Shown here: positions 8,704 through 17,884 of the stretch, in pieces
How the letters are laid out: each line of letters begins with the position of its first letter
Position numbering within the stretch: position 1 is the first letter of the stretch
Source: Acidobacteriota bacterium
GTDB lineage: Bacteria; Acidobacteriota; Blastocatellia; Pyrinomonadales; Pyrinomonadaceae
Assembly (NCBI GenBank): GCA_019639195.1
Contig: JAHBSI010000001.1
Coordinates: 868,001-932,000 of the forward strand
Direction of reading: 5' to 3'
Length of the DNA stretch: 64,000 bases
Notes under the pieces: generated by a model
Databases searched by the model: none
Seen by the model: the letters and a program-made list of their open reading frames with translations, nothing else
Told to the model about the DNA's origin: nothing
Position numbers and translations under genes: made by a program

Positions 8704-9242
8704 TGAACCCCTCTGAGCCGCAATTTTGGATGATGGTGGCTTCCATCGTCATCGCCATCTGCTTTATTGTGATGGCGGTTGCTCTGATCTGGATCGCGAC
8801 GATCGTACGCAAGGTCGTCGCGACGGTCCGACGGGTCGAGGAAAGGGTCGATCCTTTGATAACAAAGGTCGATGCCATCGGCGCGCAAGGCAAAGAGATC
8901 TCTGTCCACTTTAACGATGTATCAGCGAACCTGTCGGTCGCGACGCGTCACCTTGCGGAATCGACCGAACTCATAAAGGAAGAGGTCGCTGAGCTGAAGG
9001 TCCTCGTAAGCGACACGGCCCTGACGGCAAAAGACAAGGTCGCTCTGGTCAGCCGAACCATTGACGATACACAGCTAAAGGTGATGGATACGACCGAGTT
9101 CGTACAGCAGAAGATCGTCGTTCCGGCCCGTGAGGTCGCCGCCATAATGGCCGGTGTCCGTAAGGGGCTGGAGGTTCTTTTTGCTCCCGCACCAAAGCAG
9201 ATAGACAGTGTTTACGTCGAGGACGAGATGTTCATTGGCTAG
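8703..9242 (+). CDS. DUF948-like membrane-anchored coiled-coil protein
   Basis: 179 residues: an N-terminal membrane helix (about 10-35) and a long soluble helix rich in Val, Glu and Lys, the pattern of YtxG/DUF948 proteins that often sit beside YtxH genes. A second weak hydrophobic stretch, AAIMAGVRKGLEVLFAP, near the C-terminus resembles the ends of such proteins. Function is not known; a shared role with the overlapping YtxH partner at the cytoplasmic membrane is inferred from the 1-base overlap. Confidence 0.7.
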   Translation: MNPSEPQFWMMVASIVIAICFIVMAVALIWIATIVRKVVATVRRVEERVDPLITKVDAIGAQGKEISVHFNDVSANLSVATRHLAESTELIKEEVAELKVLVSDTALTAKDKVALVSRTIDDTQLKVMDTTEFVQQKIVVPAREVAAIMAGVRKGLEVLFAPAPKQIDSVYVEDEMFIG

Positions 9243-9373
9243 CTCGGCTCTCCTGCCTTGTTGATAACTCTCCACCAAAGGCTTTCTAAGTTCTCGGGAA
9301 TGCGGCTGTAAATGTTGACACAGAGGAGTTATGTGTCCCGGGAGACTTTGGGATAATACGCAAGACTGAGACG

Positions 9374-9405
9374 AAAAAGGCCGTCGAACGAGAAGTTCAA
9401 CGGCC
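9374..9405 (-). terminator. Rho-independent terminator after tRNA-Ser
   Basis: On the minus strand GGCCGT-t-GAAC-loop-GTTC-g-ACGGCC is followed by TTTTT. It begins 22 bases after the encoded CCA of tRNA-Ser. On the plus strand only three T follow, so it is a weaker stop for the ytxH pair. Confidence 0.75.
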
Positions 9406-9426
9406 GTTTCGATCAAAGTGATTTGA

Positions 9427-9517
9427 TGGCGGAGACGACAGGATTCGAACCTGTGGTACCCTTTTGGAGTACAACGATTTAGCAAACCGCCGCTTTCAGC
9501 CACTCAGCCACGTCTCC
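9427..9517 (-). tRNA. tRNA-Ser (anticodon GCT)
   Basis: Class II tRNA on the minus strand. Acceptor GGAGACG pairs with CGTCTCC, discriminator G, encoded CCA (9429-9427). The anticodon loop TTGCTAA gives GCT, reading AGC/AGT. A long variable arm built around GTACTCC/GGGTAC and the T loop GGTTCGAATCC are visible. Confidence 0.95.
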
Positions 9518-9614
9518 TAGATGAGTGCAAAAGACAGTATCCAATTCTAGCGTCGGGGCAAACTTTGTCAAGGTTCACGGCATCAAATGCTTACTGAGAT
9601 GCCCTTTCGGCAGC

Positions 9615-9643
9615 TTGACAGGCTTTTTACAAGCGAACACAAT
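9615..9643 (+). promoter_or_regulatory. Candidate promoter of the beta-barrel gene
   Basis: Perfect TTGACA (9615-9620), 17-base spacer, CACAAT (9638-9643), 30 bases before the ATG at 9673. Confidence 0.5.
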
Positions 9644-9672
9644 ACCTGATTGCGTGGGAAGTTTTGTCTTTT

Positions 9673-11421
9673 ATGATAAATCTTCGACATTCCATTAAGA
9701 TCGCCCTCCCGCTGCTGGCTTTCGTCAGCACTTTTGTGATGGCCGGTTTTGCTGCGCCCAGCACGGGCGATGGAAAGACGACAACTCAGTCTGACATCAA
9801 TGGAATGACGACGCTTGCGACGATCCGCGGCGTGGTCAAGGATGAATTCGGCAGCCCGATCGCGGATGCGACCGTTGCGATCTTTCGGCTTGGGACGAAC
9901 AAGCTTCTGAAGCAGGTCGATACTGCGGCAAACGGTTCGTATTCGTTAAAGCTCTGGCCCGGCACTTACACGATCCTTGCCGTTGCTGAAGGCTTCAACC
10001 CGACGACTCTCGACAGCGTCAAAGTAGCCTCGTCGGCCGACATCAATTACGCATTCAAGTTAGTAAAAGCGGGAGCCGGAAACACTCTTCCCGAAAAACG
10101 AGCGGACCGCAACAGTTCGAAATGGCGGATCAGAGGTGCGACCCTCGGGCGCTCTATTTACCAAAATCAGGATGGTGACGCGCCGGTCGAGGAGAAGATG
10201 GAGACCGCCGAGGCCGTTGCCGACGAACGAAAGACAGGTGTTCGTCCGACGGGCGTCGTCGAAACATATTTTGCCTCGGACAAAAGAGGCGCCTATACGG
10301 GCGTTAACTTTGCGACTCTCCTGCCTGTGAACTCACGCACCGACGTCGTCGTTGCCGGCCAGTTTTCGCCGGGTTCGCGAACGGCAAAACGGATCGAGTC
10401 GATACTGCGTTTCAAGGCAAATGCACGTCATCAGTTCTCCGTAAAGGGTTCTGCTGCTTCTCTTGGCCGCGTCCGGCTCAACGGACAAGACCGAGCTCTC
10501 GGACAGTATTCTTTGTCAGGCTTTGACGAATGGAAGGTCCGCGACGACCTTATCCTTGTTTTGGGCTTTGACTATTCGACCTTCGCCGGTGCCGGGAGCG
10601 ATTCGTCGCTGATGCCGAGGGTTGGCCTTCAGCTTGACGTTGATTCGAAGACACGCCTGCGTGCCGGATTTACTTCGTCAACGGATGAGAGGGCATGGGC
10701 CAACGTCGCGCATTTTGAAGGATTTTCCGTCCCTTTTACTGAACCGGTATCGGTTGACGACATTGTCGTTGAGAAGAATTCGCCGAAGATGAACCGTTCG
10801 GCAAGGCTCGAATTTGGTGTCGAGCGGGTGCTTGATAATGCGTCGAGCATCGAGGCGACGGTATTTGGCGATACGTCATTTTCTCGCGGCGTTGGGCTTG
10901 CGAGGATGCCTTTTACGGCACTTGATGACAGCGAGTTTGACAGTTTTGTCTCGAACCAGCGTGGACGTGCCGCCGGCATTCGCGTGGTTTATTCGCGGAG
11001 GCTCTCGTCGATGCTGAGGACTTCGGCCGGATATTCTTTTGGCGCCGGTCAGAGCCTGTCGCCAAATGCGATCTCCGATCCATCGAGAGTTTTTGACAAC
11101 GGCCTTTTCCAGACGCTCTTCGCTGAGCTGACCGCTGACCTCAATAGCGGTACGCGGATTCAGGCGATCTACCGCCTTTCGCCGGATGCGACGATCTTTG
11201 CGATCGATCCTTTCAAAGGACGGCTTGCGATCTACGATCCGGGCCTTAGCGTGTTGGTCACGCAGCCGCTGCCGCGGTTCGGGCTGCCTTTGCGTGCAAA
11301 GGCGATCATTGATGCCCGAAATCTTTTTGACGCTCAGACCTCACTCGCGACAGGCGAAGGCCGCCTTGTCCTCGATGGCCACGGCCGACTTATTCGCGGC
11401 GGCATCATGGTGAGGTTCTAG
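9673..11421 (+). CDS. Outer-membrane beta-barrel protein with carboxypeptidase-regulatory domain
   Basis: A 582-residue exported protein. An N-terminal signal peptide (about 1-30, ending near GFAAPS) is followed by a carboxypeptidase-regulatory-like domain (about 50-130, IRGVVKDEFGSPIADATV ... GSYSLKLWPGTYTI). The rest has alternating polar/hydrophobic strands with many Arg and Ser and ends in MVRF, a C-terminal aromatic typical of outer-membrane barrels. It resembles the large Acidobacteriota TonB-like receptors, but no TonB box or plug domain is seen and it is shorter. The ATG at 9673 is preferred over a TTG at 9664. Ligand unknown. Confidence 0.72.
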   Translation: MINLRHSIKIALPLLAFVSTFVMAGFAAPSTGDGKTTTQSDINGMTTLATIRGVVKDEFGSPIADATVAIFRLGTNKLLKQVDTAANGSYSLKLWPGTYTILAVAEGFNPTTLDSVKVASSADINYAFKLVKAGAGNTLPEKRADRNSSKWRIRGATLGRSIYQNQDGDAPVEEKMETAEAVADERKTGVRPTGVVETYFASDKRGAYTGVNFATLLPVNSRTDVVVAGQFSPGSRTAKRIESILRFKANARHQFSVKGSAASLGRVRLNGQDRALGQYSLSGFDEWKVRDDLILVLGFDYSTFAGAGSDSSLMPRVGLQLDVDSKTRLRAGFTSSTDERAWANVAHFEGFSVPFTEPVSVDDIVVEKNSPKMNRSARLEFGVERVLDNASSIEATVFGDTSFSRGVGLARMPFTALDDSEFDSFVSNQRGRAAGIRVVYSRRLSSMLRTSAGYSFGAGQSLSPNAISDPSRVFDNGLFQTLFAELTADLNSGTRIQAIYRLSPDATIFAIDPFKGRLAIYDPGLSVLVTQPLPRFGLPLRAKAIIDARNLFDAQTSLATGEGRLVLDGHGRLIRGGIMVRF

Positions 11422-11564
11422 CGGGTCGGTCGGTTCGCAATAAGTCGAAAACCCTGATCCGCGGCGTGGGCTGTTTATTCACCGGCCGGTTTCGTCGTCC
11501 GAAATTTCGGATTTTTGCCCATTTTCTTAGATTTTTGACTCAAGAAGCCTTGTGACATCGAGAT

Positions 11565-11669
11565 ATGCACGCGCAGAATCGCGATATTCCAAGCCTTCCG
11601 CGCACTCCGACGGTTGAGGTGCCTTCGGAACACATTTTGCGTTTGAAAAACATCGGTGAGGTGTATTGA
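11565..11669 (+). other. Small reading frame (34 aa) in frame with the sensor kinase across a TGA
   Basis: An ATG at 11565 opens 34 codons ending MHAQ...IGEVY at TGA 11667-11669. The frame is the same as that of the kinase, whose GTG start is only 6 bases further on. It may be a short upstream peptide, a coupled leader or chance. Codons used look like the neighbours. The rest of 11422-11675 shows nothing I can name. Confidence 0.25.
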
Positions 11670-11675
11670 CCGCCA

Positions 11676-14639
11676 GTGAAAGGCAAGTTTCTGACCAGTT
11701 GGAGCTTAATGTGGCTTGTCGCCGCGGTCTTGCTTGCGTCAGGAACGGCTCTGAACCTCTCTCAGCGAGCGTTTCACAAGCTGCCTCCCACCGACGGCAT
11801 TCAATGGGTGCATCGTTCTGACGGGGTATATGCCGAACGTGTCTTTCCGGGTTTTGCCGGTGCAAGAGCCGGTATCGCAAGAGGCGATAAACTTGTCGGT
11901 GTTCGTCTGAACGAGAGCGACCCTTTCGAAGAGGTCACTTCGCTAGCGGGTGTCCAGATATACCTCGACGCGGCCGGTGTCGGCGGCCATCTTACTTACC
12001 AGTATTTCCGTCCAAGCTACACATTCACGAAAGAGCCGTATTTTGCGGACCTGATGAATATCGACAGCGTGCCGCGCTGGACCCCTTCGATCATCTTCCT
12101 CTCGATCGTCGGGCTGATCTGGCTCGCGGTTGGCGGTTTCGTGCTGTTCAAACAAGGCAGTTCATCGCCATTTGTGCTCCATTTTGCGTGGGTATGTCTT
12201 GCGGCATTCGTTTTTCACACATATCGCTCGGTTGGCTCGGGGCAGGACCTTGATCTCGCGATCGAACTGGTTGACAGCATCGCGTTCGCCTTTTTCGCAC
12301 CACTATTTCTGCATTTTTGCTCGCGATATCCCGTGCGTGTACGTGTGCTTGATGAACATCGCTGGCCGACCTACTTGATCTATCTGCCGGCGACCTTACT
12401 TTCGGTATTTCTTCTAGTTATCTCAGTCATTCCCGCTCTTTTCCCGGAGTCAGGATTTGCCGAATTTGTGGCTCGCGTCGGTGACTCGATCGGGATCTTT
12501 TCGCTCCTGAATCAAATACTGCTTTATCATTTTATCGCGGGCATCTCGGGCGGTGCGTTGTTCCTGATCTGGAGGTTCATCAAGAATCACCAGACGATCG
12601 TTCGTCAACGCTTGAAGTGGGCGATCTGGGGAACGATCGCGGCGGTCGCACCGATCCTGCTGATCGAGGTTGCGGTTCGATTCGGTATGCCGATCGGGCC
12701 GGATGATATTTCGGCAAGTGCAGTGCGGACGCTGCCGCTTGCTTTGATACCGCTCAGTTTCGGGCATTCGGTCGTTCGTTATCGCTTGATGGACGTGGAT
12801 GTCGTTGTCCGCCGAGCACTCGTCTATGCTTTGACGACGCTCGCGATCGCGATGATGATCGGTACGGTCGCCCTCGGCCTTGTATTCCTTGCGGTCGGTG
12901 AAAATCTTTCGACCACTGAGATCACGCTCCGGGCCGTGATCGCGATCGTTGCGATGGCCGCGATCGTCCTGCTGAGCGAACCGCTGAAGAAATTCTTACA
13001 GGAACGAGCAGACCGATTCTTCTATGGCGAACGCTACGATATGCGTCAGGGCCTCGTTGATTTCGGTAAAACGATATCGGCAACGACGAGCCTCGATCCT
13101 CTCCTTAATTCGCTTGTCGAACGTCTTAAACAGGTACTGAATGTCGAAAAGGTCGCGATCTTCCTCGAAGATCCGACGGCTGAGTCGCACTATCGCGTTG
13201 CTCGCTCGTCGGGCCTGAGTGCAAAGTATCGTATCCCAGCGGATTTCCGCACGATGATCCGCCAGCGTGCCGCAGGACGCGGTATCGTCCGTGCGGACGA
13301 GATCGAATCGCCCGAATCCGACAATGGAGCTCTTTCGCAGGTCGAAGGTGTTCGCAAGGAGCTGCATTACTTCGTTCCGTGTGTTGCCCGCGGCAAGATG
13401 GTCTCGGTCATTGGCCTGGGACGAGCCAATGATGGGTCGCTGCTCTCGAGTGAAGACCTCGAGATCCTGAAGACCGTGTCCGGTTACGTTGCGGTCGCGG
13501 TTGAGAACAGCCGGCTTTACGAAGAGCAGCAGCGGCACACCGAAGAGCTTGCGATACTCAAAGAATTCAATGAGTCGATCGTTGAATCCGTGAACGTCGG
13601 GCTTCTCGCCGTTGATGAAGAGGGCCGCATCATTCGCTGCAACTCGCCTTTCGAAACGATGATGGGCCTCGAGCGTGACTCGGTCGTCGGAAATACGGTC
13701 GATCAGGTGTTTGACGAGAGTTTTGCACGCAATCTCGACAGCATTCTCGGCAAATCCCGCTGGCATCTGACCGAAGTGCGAAATGCCTACAAGATGCACG
13801 CATTCGATGCGGCCGGGCGTTCTCTGATGCTGAACGTTGCGGTCGCACCATTACGGTCGGTCTCGAATCAGCAAACAGGTGCGATCCTCGTTCTTGAGAA
13901 CGTCACGGGCCGCGTAAAGCTCGAAGAAACGCTTCAACAGAGCGAAAAGCTATCAAGCATAGGCTTGCTGGCCGCGGGCGTCGCACACGAGGTCAATACG
14001 CCGTTAACGGGCGTTTCCAGCTACACGCAGATGCTGCTAGGAATGATCCCTGAGACGGACCCGAAACACGCACTTCTTGAAAAGATGCAGCGGCAGACCG
14101 AACGCGCATCGAACATTGTTGGAAACCTGCTGAACTTCTCACGTACCGGGAATTCGACGGACTTTGTCGATCTTGATCTCAATAAGCTTCTGAACGACAC
14201 TCTGCAGCTTCTAGAACCTCAGCTTCGCAAGTCGAATGTCGCGATCGTCAAGGAATACACCGAGCCGCTTTCTGCCGTGCATGCAAACAGCGGCAAGCTC
14301 CAACAGGTGTTCACGAACTTGATCCTAAATGCCCGCGACGCAATGCAGACCGGCGGCACGATCAAGTTACGCACGCTTGTCCGAGGCGATGATCAGGTCG
14401 TTGTCGAGGTTTCGGATACGGGCGAAGGCATTCCGACAGAGAATTTGACCAAGATCTTCGATCCGTTCTTCACCACGAAAGGCGTCGGCAACGGCACCGG
14501 GCTGGGGCTCGCGGTAACATACGGCATTGTGCAGGAGCACAGCGGTTCCATTGAGGCATTCAGTGAGAACGGCGATGGATCTACCTTCAGGATCGTGCTC
14601 CCGGCCGCCCATGCCGTTCGCAGACGAGCTGTCAGCTAG
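11676..14639 (+). CDS. Membrane sensor histidine kinase with PDZ-like, GAF and PAS domains
   Basis: A 987-residue hybrid sensor, GTG start. Order: one membrane helix (about 9-26), a PDZ-like extracytoplasmic stretch (about 45-115, GARAGIARGDKLVGVRL), about eight membrane helices (130-430), GAF (about 460-620), PAS (630-740), HisKA with phospho-acceptor H771 in GVAHEVNTPLTG, and HATPase (N box NLILNARDAM, G boxes DTGEGIP and GTGLGLAVTYG). It fits the NtrB-like kinases with multi-helix N-termini common in Acidobacteriota. No response regulator is adjacent; the sigma-54 activators here are possible partners but have no receiver domain in view. Its stop overlaps the convergent MFS gene by 4 bases. 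Confidence 0.9.
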   Translation: MKGKFLTSWSLMWLVAAVLLASGTALNLSQRAFHKLPPTDGIQWVHRSDGVYAERVFPGFAGARAGIARGDKLVGVRLNESDPFEEVTSLAGVQIYLDAAGVGGHLTYQYFRPSYTFTKEPYFADLMNIDSVPRWTPSIIFLSIVGLIWLAVGGFVLFKQGSSSPFVLHFAWVCLAAFVFHTYRSVGSGQDLDLAIELVDSIAFAFFAPLFLHFCSRYPVRVRVLDEHRWPTYLIYLPATLLSVFLLVISVIPALFPESGFAEFVARVGDSIGIFSLLNQILLYHFIAGISGGALFLIWRFIKNHQTIVRQRLKWAIWGTIAAVAPILLIEVAVRFGMPIGPDDISASAVRTLPLALIPLSFGHSVVRYRLMDVDVVVRRALVYALTTLAIAMMIGTVALGLVFLAVGENLSTTEITLRAVIAIVAMAAIVLLSEPLKKFLQERADRFFYGERYDMRQGLVDFGKTISATTSLDPLLNSLVERLKQVLNVEKVAIFLEDPTAESHYRVARSSGLSAKYRIPADFRTMIRQRAAGRGIVRADEIESPESDNGALSQVEGVRKELHYFVPCVARGKMVSVIGLGRANDGSLLSSEDLEILKTVSGYVAVAVENSRLYEEQQRHTEELAILKEFNESIVESVNVGLLAVDEEGRIIRCNSPFETMMGLERDSVVGNTVDQVFDESFARNLDSILGKSRWHLTEVRNAYKMHAFDAAGRSLMLNVAVAPLRSVSNQQTGAILVLENVTGRVKLEETLQQSEKLSSIGLLAAGVAHEVNTPLTGVSSYTQMLLGMIPETDPKHALLEKMQRQTERASNIVGNLLNFSRTGNSTDFVDLDLNKLLNDTLQLLEPQLRKSNVAIVKEYTEPLSAVHANSGKLQQVFTNLILNARDAMQTGGTIKLRTLVRGDDQVVVEVSDTGEGIPTENLTKIFDPFFTTKGVGNGTGLGLAVTYGIVQEHSGSIEAFSENGDGSTFRIVLPAAHAVRRRAVS

Positions 14640-15901
14640 GCAATTACTTCGTCCGCCCTTCTGATCAAATAGTACATTGCAGCAAAAAAGGCGGCGAGCA
14701 TTATCGCCGACGCGGTCCAGAACGTCCGTTGGATCGTAGAATCATCCACCTGTCCAAGCGAATTGTTAAGCAAGAATCCGGCGGCAACTGGAGCGATCGC
14801 CCGTGCGAGGCTTGCTCCGGACTGCATTATCCCGAGAGCTTTGCCCTGTTCATGTTCCGGTGCGTTCTTTGACGCAAGGCTCGTAAGCGCGGGCGATGCG
14901 ATGGAATTCCCGATCGAAAAGAACGTGATGCCCACAAGCAGAGCAATGAGCCCGCCTGTTGCCGGCCCAACAAATGGCACGGCAAACAAACTGACCGTCA
15001 AAAGAACGGTGCCCGCGATCGTTAGTTTCGGTTCACCGAACGTTTTCGCAAGGCGTGCAAAGACGCCGCCCTGCAGGCCGACGGCCAGTGCCCCAATGAA
15101 TAAAAAGAGCCAGCCGTTCGCGTGAGCGTCGTAGCCAAAACGAGCCTCGGTGTAGAGCACAAAGGCCGTCGTCATCACCGTAAACCCAACCGTTATCAGG
15201 AAGTAGATGACCGTGATCCCGCGGAAACTGATGTCCTTGAGCGAATGGAAGATCACGGCAAAACGATTAAGTTCACGCGGCTGGCTTCTTGCCTTCGATA
15301 CGTCGAGCGATTCGGGAAGGAAGAAATACACGGCCAGAGCATTCACGAGAGCCATTCCCGCGGCAAAAAGAAACGGAACATGCGGCCCGAATGTTGAAAG
15401 TATCCCGCCAAGGGCCGGGCCGAGTACGAACCCGATGCCAAAAGCGGCGCCTATCAAGCCCATCCCTCGAGCTCGATTCTCCCGCGATGTGACGTCGGCA
15501 ATGTATGCCTGAGCGGTCGAGATGTTTCCGCCGGTTATACCGTCGAGAATGCGCCCGGCATAGACCATCCAAAGTGTGGTCGCAAGGCCGACGACCACAA
15601 AACCGACAGCCGTTCCAAGCAGACTTACGAACAGGATCATTCGCCGACCATATCGATCGGAGACGGCTCCGAAGATGGGTGCGAAAATGAACTGCATTAT
15701 CGAGTAAGACGCGACGATCAGGCCGTAATCAAGCGGCGTTCCCTTAAAGAGATCGCCGTCAACGTAATACGGCAGTACCGGGATCACGATACCGAATCCG
15801 ATAAGGTCAACGACGACCGTCAGAAAGATGATCAGTATCGGTTTCGTGAGGAATTTGTCTGACCCGGCCTTTTCCGGCTGGATCCCGGCATCTTTTGTCA
15901 T
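14636..15901 (-). CDS. MFS transporter, TetA-like drug exporter family
   Basis: A 421-residue proton-coupled exporter with twelve predicted membrane helices. The motif A loop between helices 2 and 3 reads GAVSDRYGRRMILF, and helix 5 carries GPALGGIL, the drug:H+ antiporter motif C form. N-terminal VDLIGFGIVIPVLPYY is typical of the TCR/TetA branch. The ATG at 15901 is preferred to a GTG nine codons upstream. It stands alone on its strand between two plus-strand genes; no tetR-like regulator flanks it. Substrate is not predictable from sequence. Confidence 0.88.
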   Translation of the reverse strand: MTKDAGIQPEKAGSDKFLTKPILIIFLTVVVDLIGFGIVIPVLPYYVDGDLFKGTPLDYGLIVASYSIMQFIFAPIFGAVSDRYGRRMILFVSLLGTAVGFVVVGLATTLWMVYAGRILDGITGGNISTAQAYIADVTSRENRARGMGLIGAAFGIGFVLGPALGGILSTFGPHVPFLFAAGMALVNALAVYFFLPESLDVSKARSQPRELNRFAVIFHSLKDISFRGITVIYFLITVGFTVMTTAFVLYTEARFGYDAHANGWLFLFIGALAVGLQGGVFARLAKTFGEPKLTIAGTVLLTVSLFAVPFVGPATGGLIALLVGITFFSIGNSIASPALTSLASKNAPEHEQGKALGIMQSGASLARAIAPVAAGFLLNNSLGQVDDSTIQRTFWTASAIMLAAFFAAMYYLIRRADEVIA

Positions 15902-16003
15902 TCGAGAAAGTGTTTTGCCCGCGGCCACGCAAAACCTTAAGACGGCAAGCTGACCATTTCGGGCTGATTATTGTAAACTACACAAATTACATTAGCACCC
16001 AAA

Positions 16004-17884
16004 ATGGATCTTCGAAGAATCATGGCGCAAAAATTCAAACAAGCGACACTCGCGATCATTGCTCTCTCGTTAACAATTCTCTTTATGCAGAACGATGTCA
16101 CCGCACAAAAAAAGCGGACCAAGGGCAAGGAAAAGCCCGAAGCGACGGCCCCTGCGGCCGCTCCGCCGGAAATAGCCTTCACCGTCGGAATGTCGAAACC
16201 CTGGACGCACTTGCTTGAAGTTCAGGTGAGCGTCAAATGGGATTCGATGCCCGATGCTCTTGAACTGAAAATGCCCGTCTGGACGCCGGGAAGCTATCTG
16301 ATCCGCGAATATGCGCGGCACGTGCAGGATTTCGACGTAAAGAACAGTTCCGGTGCGGACTTGTCCTGGCAGAAGACATCGAAGAACACCTGGACCATCA
16401 AGACCGGCGGAGCGAAAGAGGTAAAGGCGACCTATCGCGTCTATTCGAACGAGCTTACTGTTCGCACGAATGAGGTGAATAGCGAACATGCGTTCTGGAA
16501 CAATGCGGCAACGCTGATGTTCGTCAAAGGCCAGCTTGCAGCACCATCGACCGTTACGGTGAATCCATACGGTGATTGGAAGATCGCGACCGGATTGCCG
16601 CAGCTGCCCGGTTCGGCGAACACGTTCAAGGCGCCGAATTTCGATGTTCTGTTCGATTCTCCTTTTGAGGTCAGCAATTTTACCGAATTCGACTTCACGG
16701 TGCAGGGCAAACCGCACAGGCTTGTTTTCAGCGGTGAAGGAAACTATGACGGGCCGGCGATCGCTGCCGAGGTGGCAAAGATCGTCGAGCAGGCCTACAA
16801 CATTTTTGGCGAGCTTCCGTACGAGAACTACACGTTCATCGTGAATCTCCGGGGCGGCGGCGGCCTGGAGCATTTGAACTCGACGGCGCTGCAGTTCAAC
16901 CGCTGGGGATTCAAGCCGCAGGCCCGTCTGACGGGCTTCCTCGGCCTTGTTGCACACGAATATTTTCACGCATTCAACGTCAAGCGAATTCGGCCGGATG
17001 CCCTCGGGCCGTTCGATTACGAGAATGAGAATTACACGCGTCTCCTTTGGGTCGCAGAGGGCGGAACCGAATATTACTCCGGCCTGCTGCTGCTACGGGC
17101 CGGGCTTCTATCTCCGCAGGAATATCTCGCAGGAAAGGCCGACGCGATCCAACGTCTCGAGCAGATCCCCGGCAGGTTTGAGCAGAGCCTTGAGGATTCG
17201 AGCTTTGACGCGTGGATCAAATACTATCGTCAGGACGAGAACTCGGTAAATACGCAGATCTCTTACTATGACAAGGGCGAGCTCGTAAATATGATGCTCG
17301 ATCTTAAGATCCGCGAAGCGAGCAAGGGCACGAAGTCGCTGGATGACGTTATGCGGGCCCTTTACAACGATTTTTATAAAAAGGGCAAGAATTACACGCC
17401 GGCCGACTACCAGCATCTGGCTGAGGCTGCGGCCGGAGTTTCGCTCGAGGATTTCTTCTCGAAGTATGTTCGCGGCACGGCAGAGGTCGATTGGAATTCG
17501 TTCCTAAACGGCATTGGGCTAAATCTGATGACGAGCGGCGGCGGCAAGCCGTACCTTGGCGCGATGCTGACAGAGGCGAACGGCAACCTGACCGTCAGGG
17601 CCGTCCCCGCAGGATCGCCTGCGTACGAACAGGGCCTAAACACCGGCGATCAGATCGTTGCGGTTGACGGCTATCGAGCATCGAATTCGTTCCTTTCGAC
17701 CTGGATGGCGAACAAGAAGGTCGGCGATAAGATCAAGCTTACGATCTTTCGGTTCGATAAGCTGCGGGATATCGACATCACGCTTGGTGCAGACCCGCAG
17801 AAGATGTACAGCATTTCGTCCGCTGCAACACCGTCCGCTGAGCAGGAAACGCTCGAGAGGCAATATCTGAATGCGGGCAATTGA
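16004..17884 (+). CDS. M61 family metallopeptidase with C-terminal PDZ domain
   Basis: 626 residues. A signal/anchor segment (about 12-35) directs it to the periplasm. The N-terminal beta domain has WTPGSYLIREYARHV, a hallmark of M61 (glycyl aminopeptidase family). The zinc site is HEYFH with H318, E319 and H322, and the second half of the site lies in WVAEGGTEYY. A PDZ domain spans about 520-600 (GSPAYEQGLNTGDQIVAVDG). M61 enzymes trim peptides with N-terminal Gly/Ala; a role in envelope peptide turnover is inferred. The gene overlaps the next by 14 bases, so the two form an operon. Confidence 0.93.
   Translation: MDLRRIMAQKFKQATLAIIALSLTILFMQNDVTAQKKRTKGKEKPEATAPAAAPPEIAFTVGMSKPWTHLLEVQVSVKWDSMPDALELKMPVWTPGSYLIREYARHVQDFDVKNSSGADLSWQKTSKNTWTIKTGGAKEVKATYRVYSNELTVRTNEVNSEHAFWNNAATLMFVKGQLAAPSTVTVNPYGDWKIATGLPQLPGSANTFKAPNFDVLFDSPFEVSNFTEFDFTVQGKPHRLVFSGEGNYDGPAIAAEVAKIVEQAYNIFGELPYENYTFIVNLRGGGGLEHLNSTALQFNRWGFKPQARLTGFLGLVAHEYFHAFNVKRIRPDALGPFDYENENYTRLLWVAEGGTEYYSGLLLLRAGLLSPQEYLAGKADAIQRLEQIPGRFEQSLEDSSFDAWIKYYRQDENSVNTQISYYDKGELVNMMLDLKIREASKGTKSLDDVMRALYNDFYKKGKNYTPADYQHLAEAAAGVSLEDFFSKYVRGTAEVDWNSFLNGIGLNLMTSGGGKPYLGAMLTEANGNLTVRAVPAGSPAYEQGLNTGDQIVAVDGYRASNSFLSTWMANKKVGDKIKLTIFRFDKLRDIDITLGADPQKMYSISSAATPSAEQETLERQYLNAGN

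Noticed and set aside
12996..13799. Open frame of 267 codons on the minus strand inside the sensor kinase
   Set aside because: Lies wholly opposite the GAF/PAS part of the kinase and has no family features.
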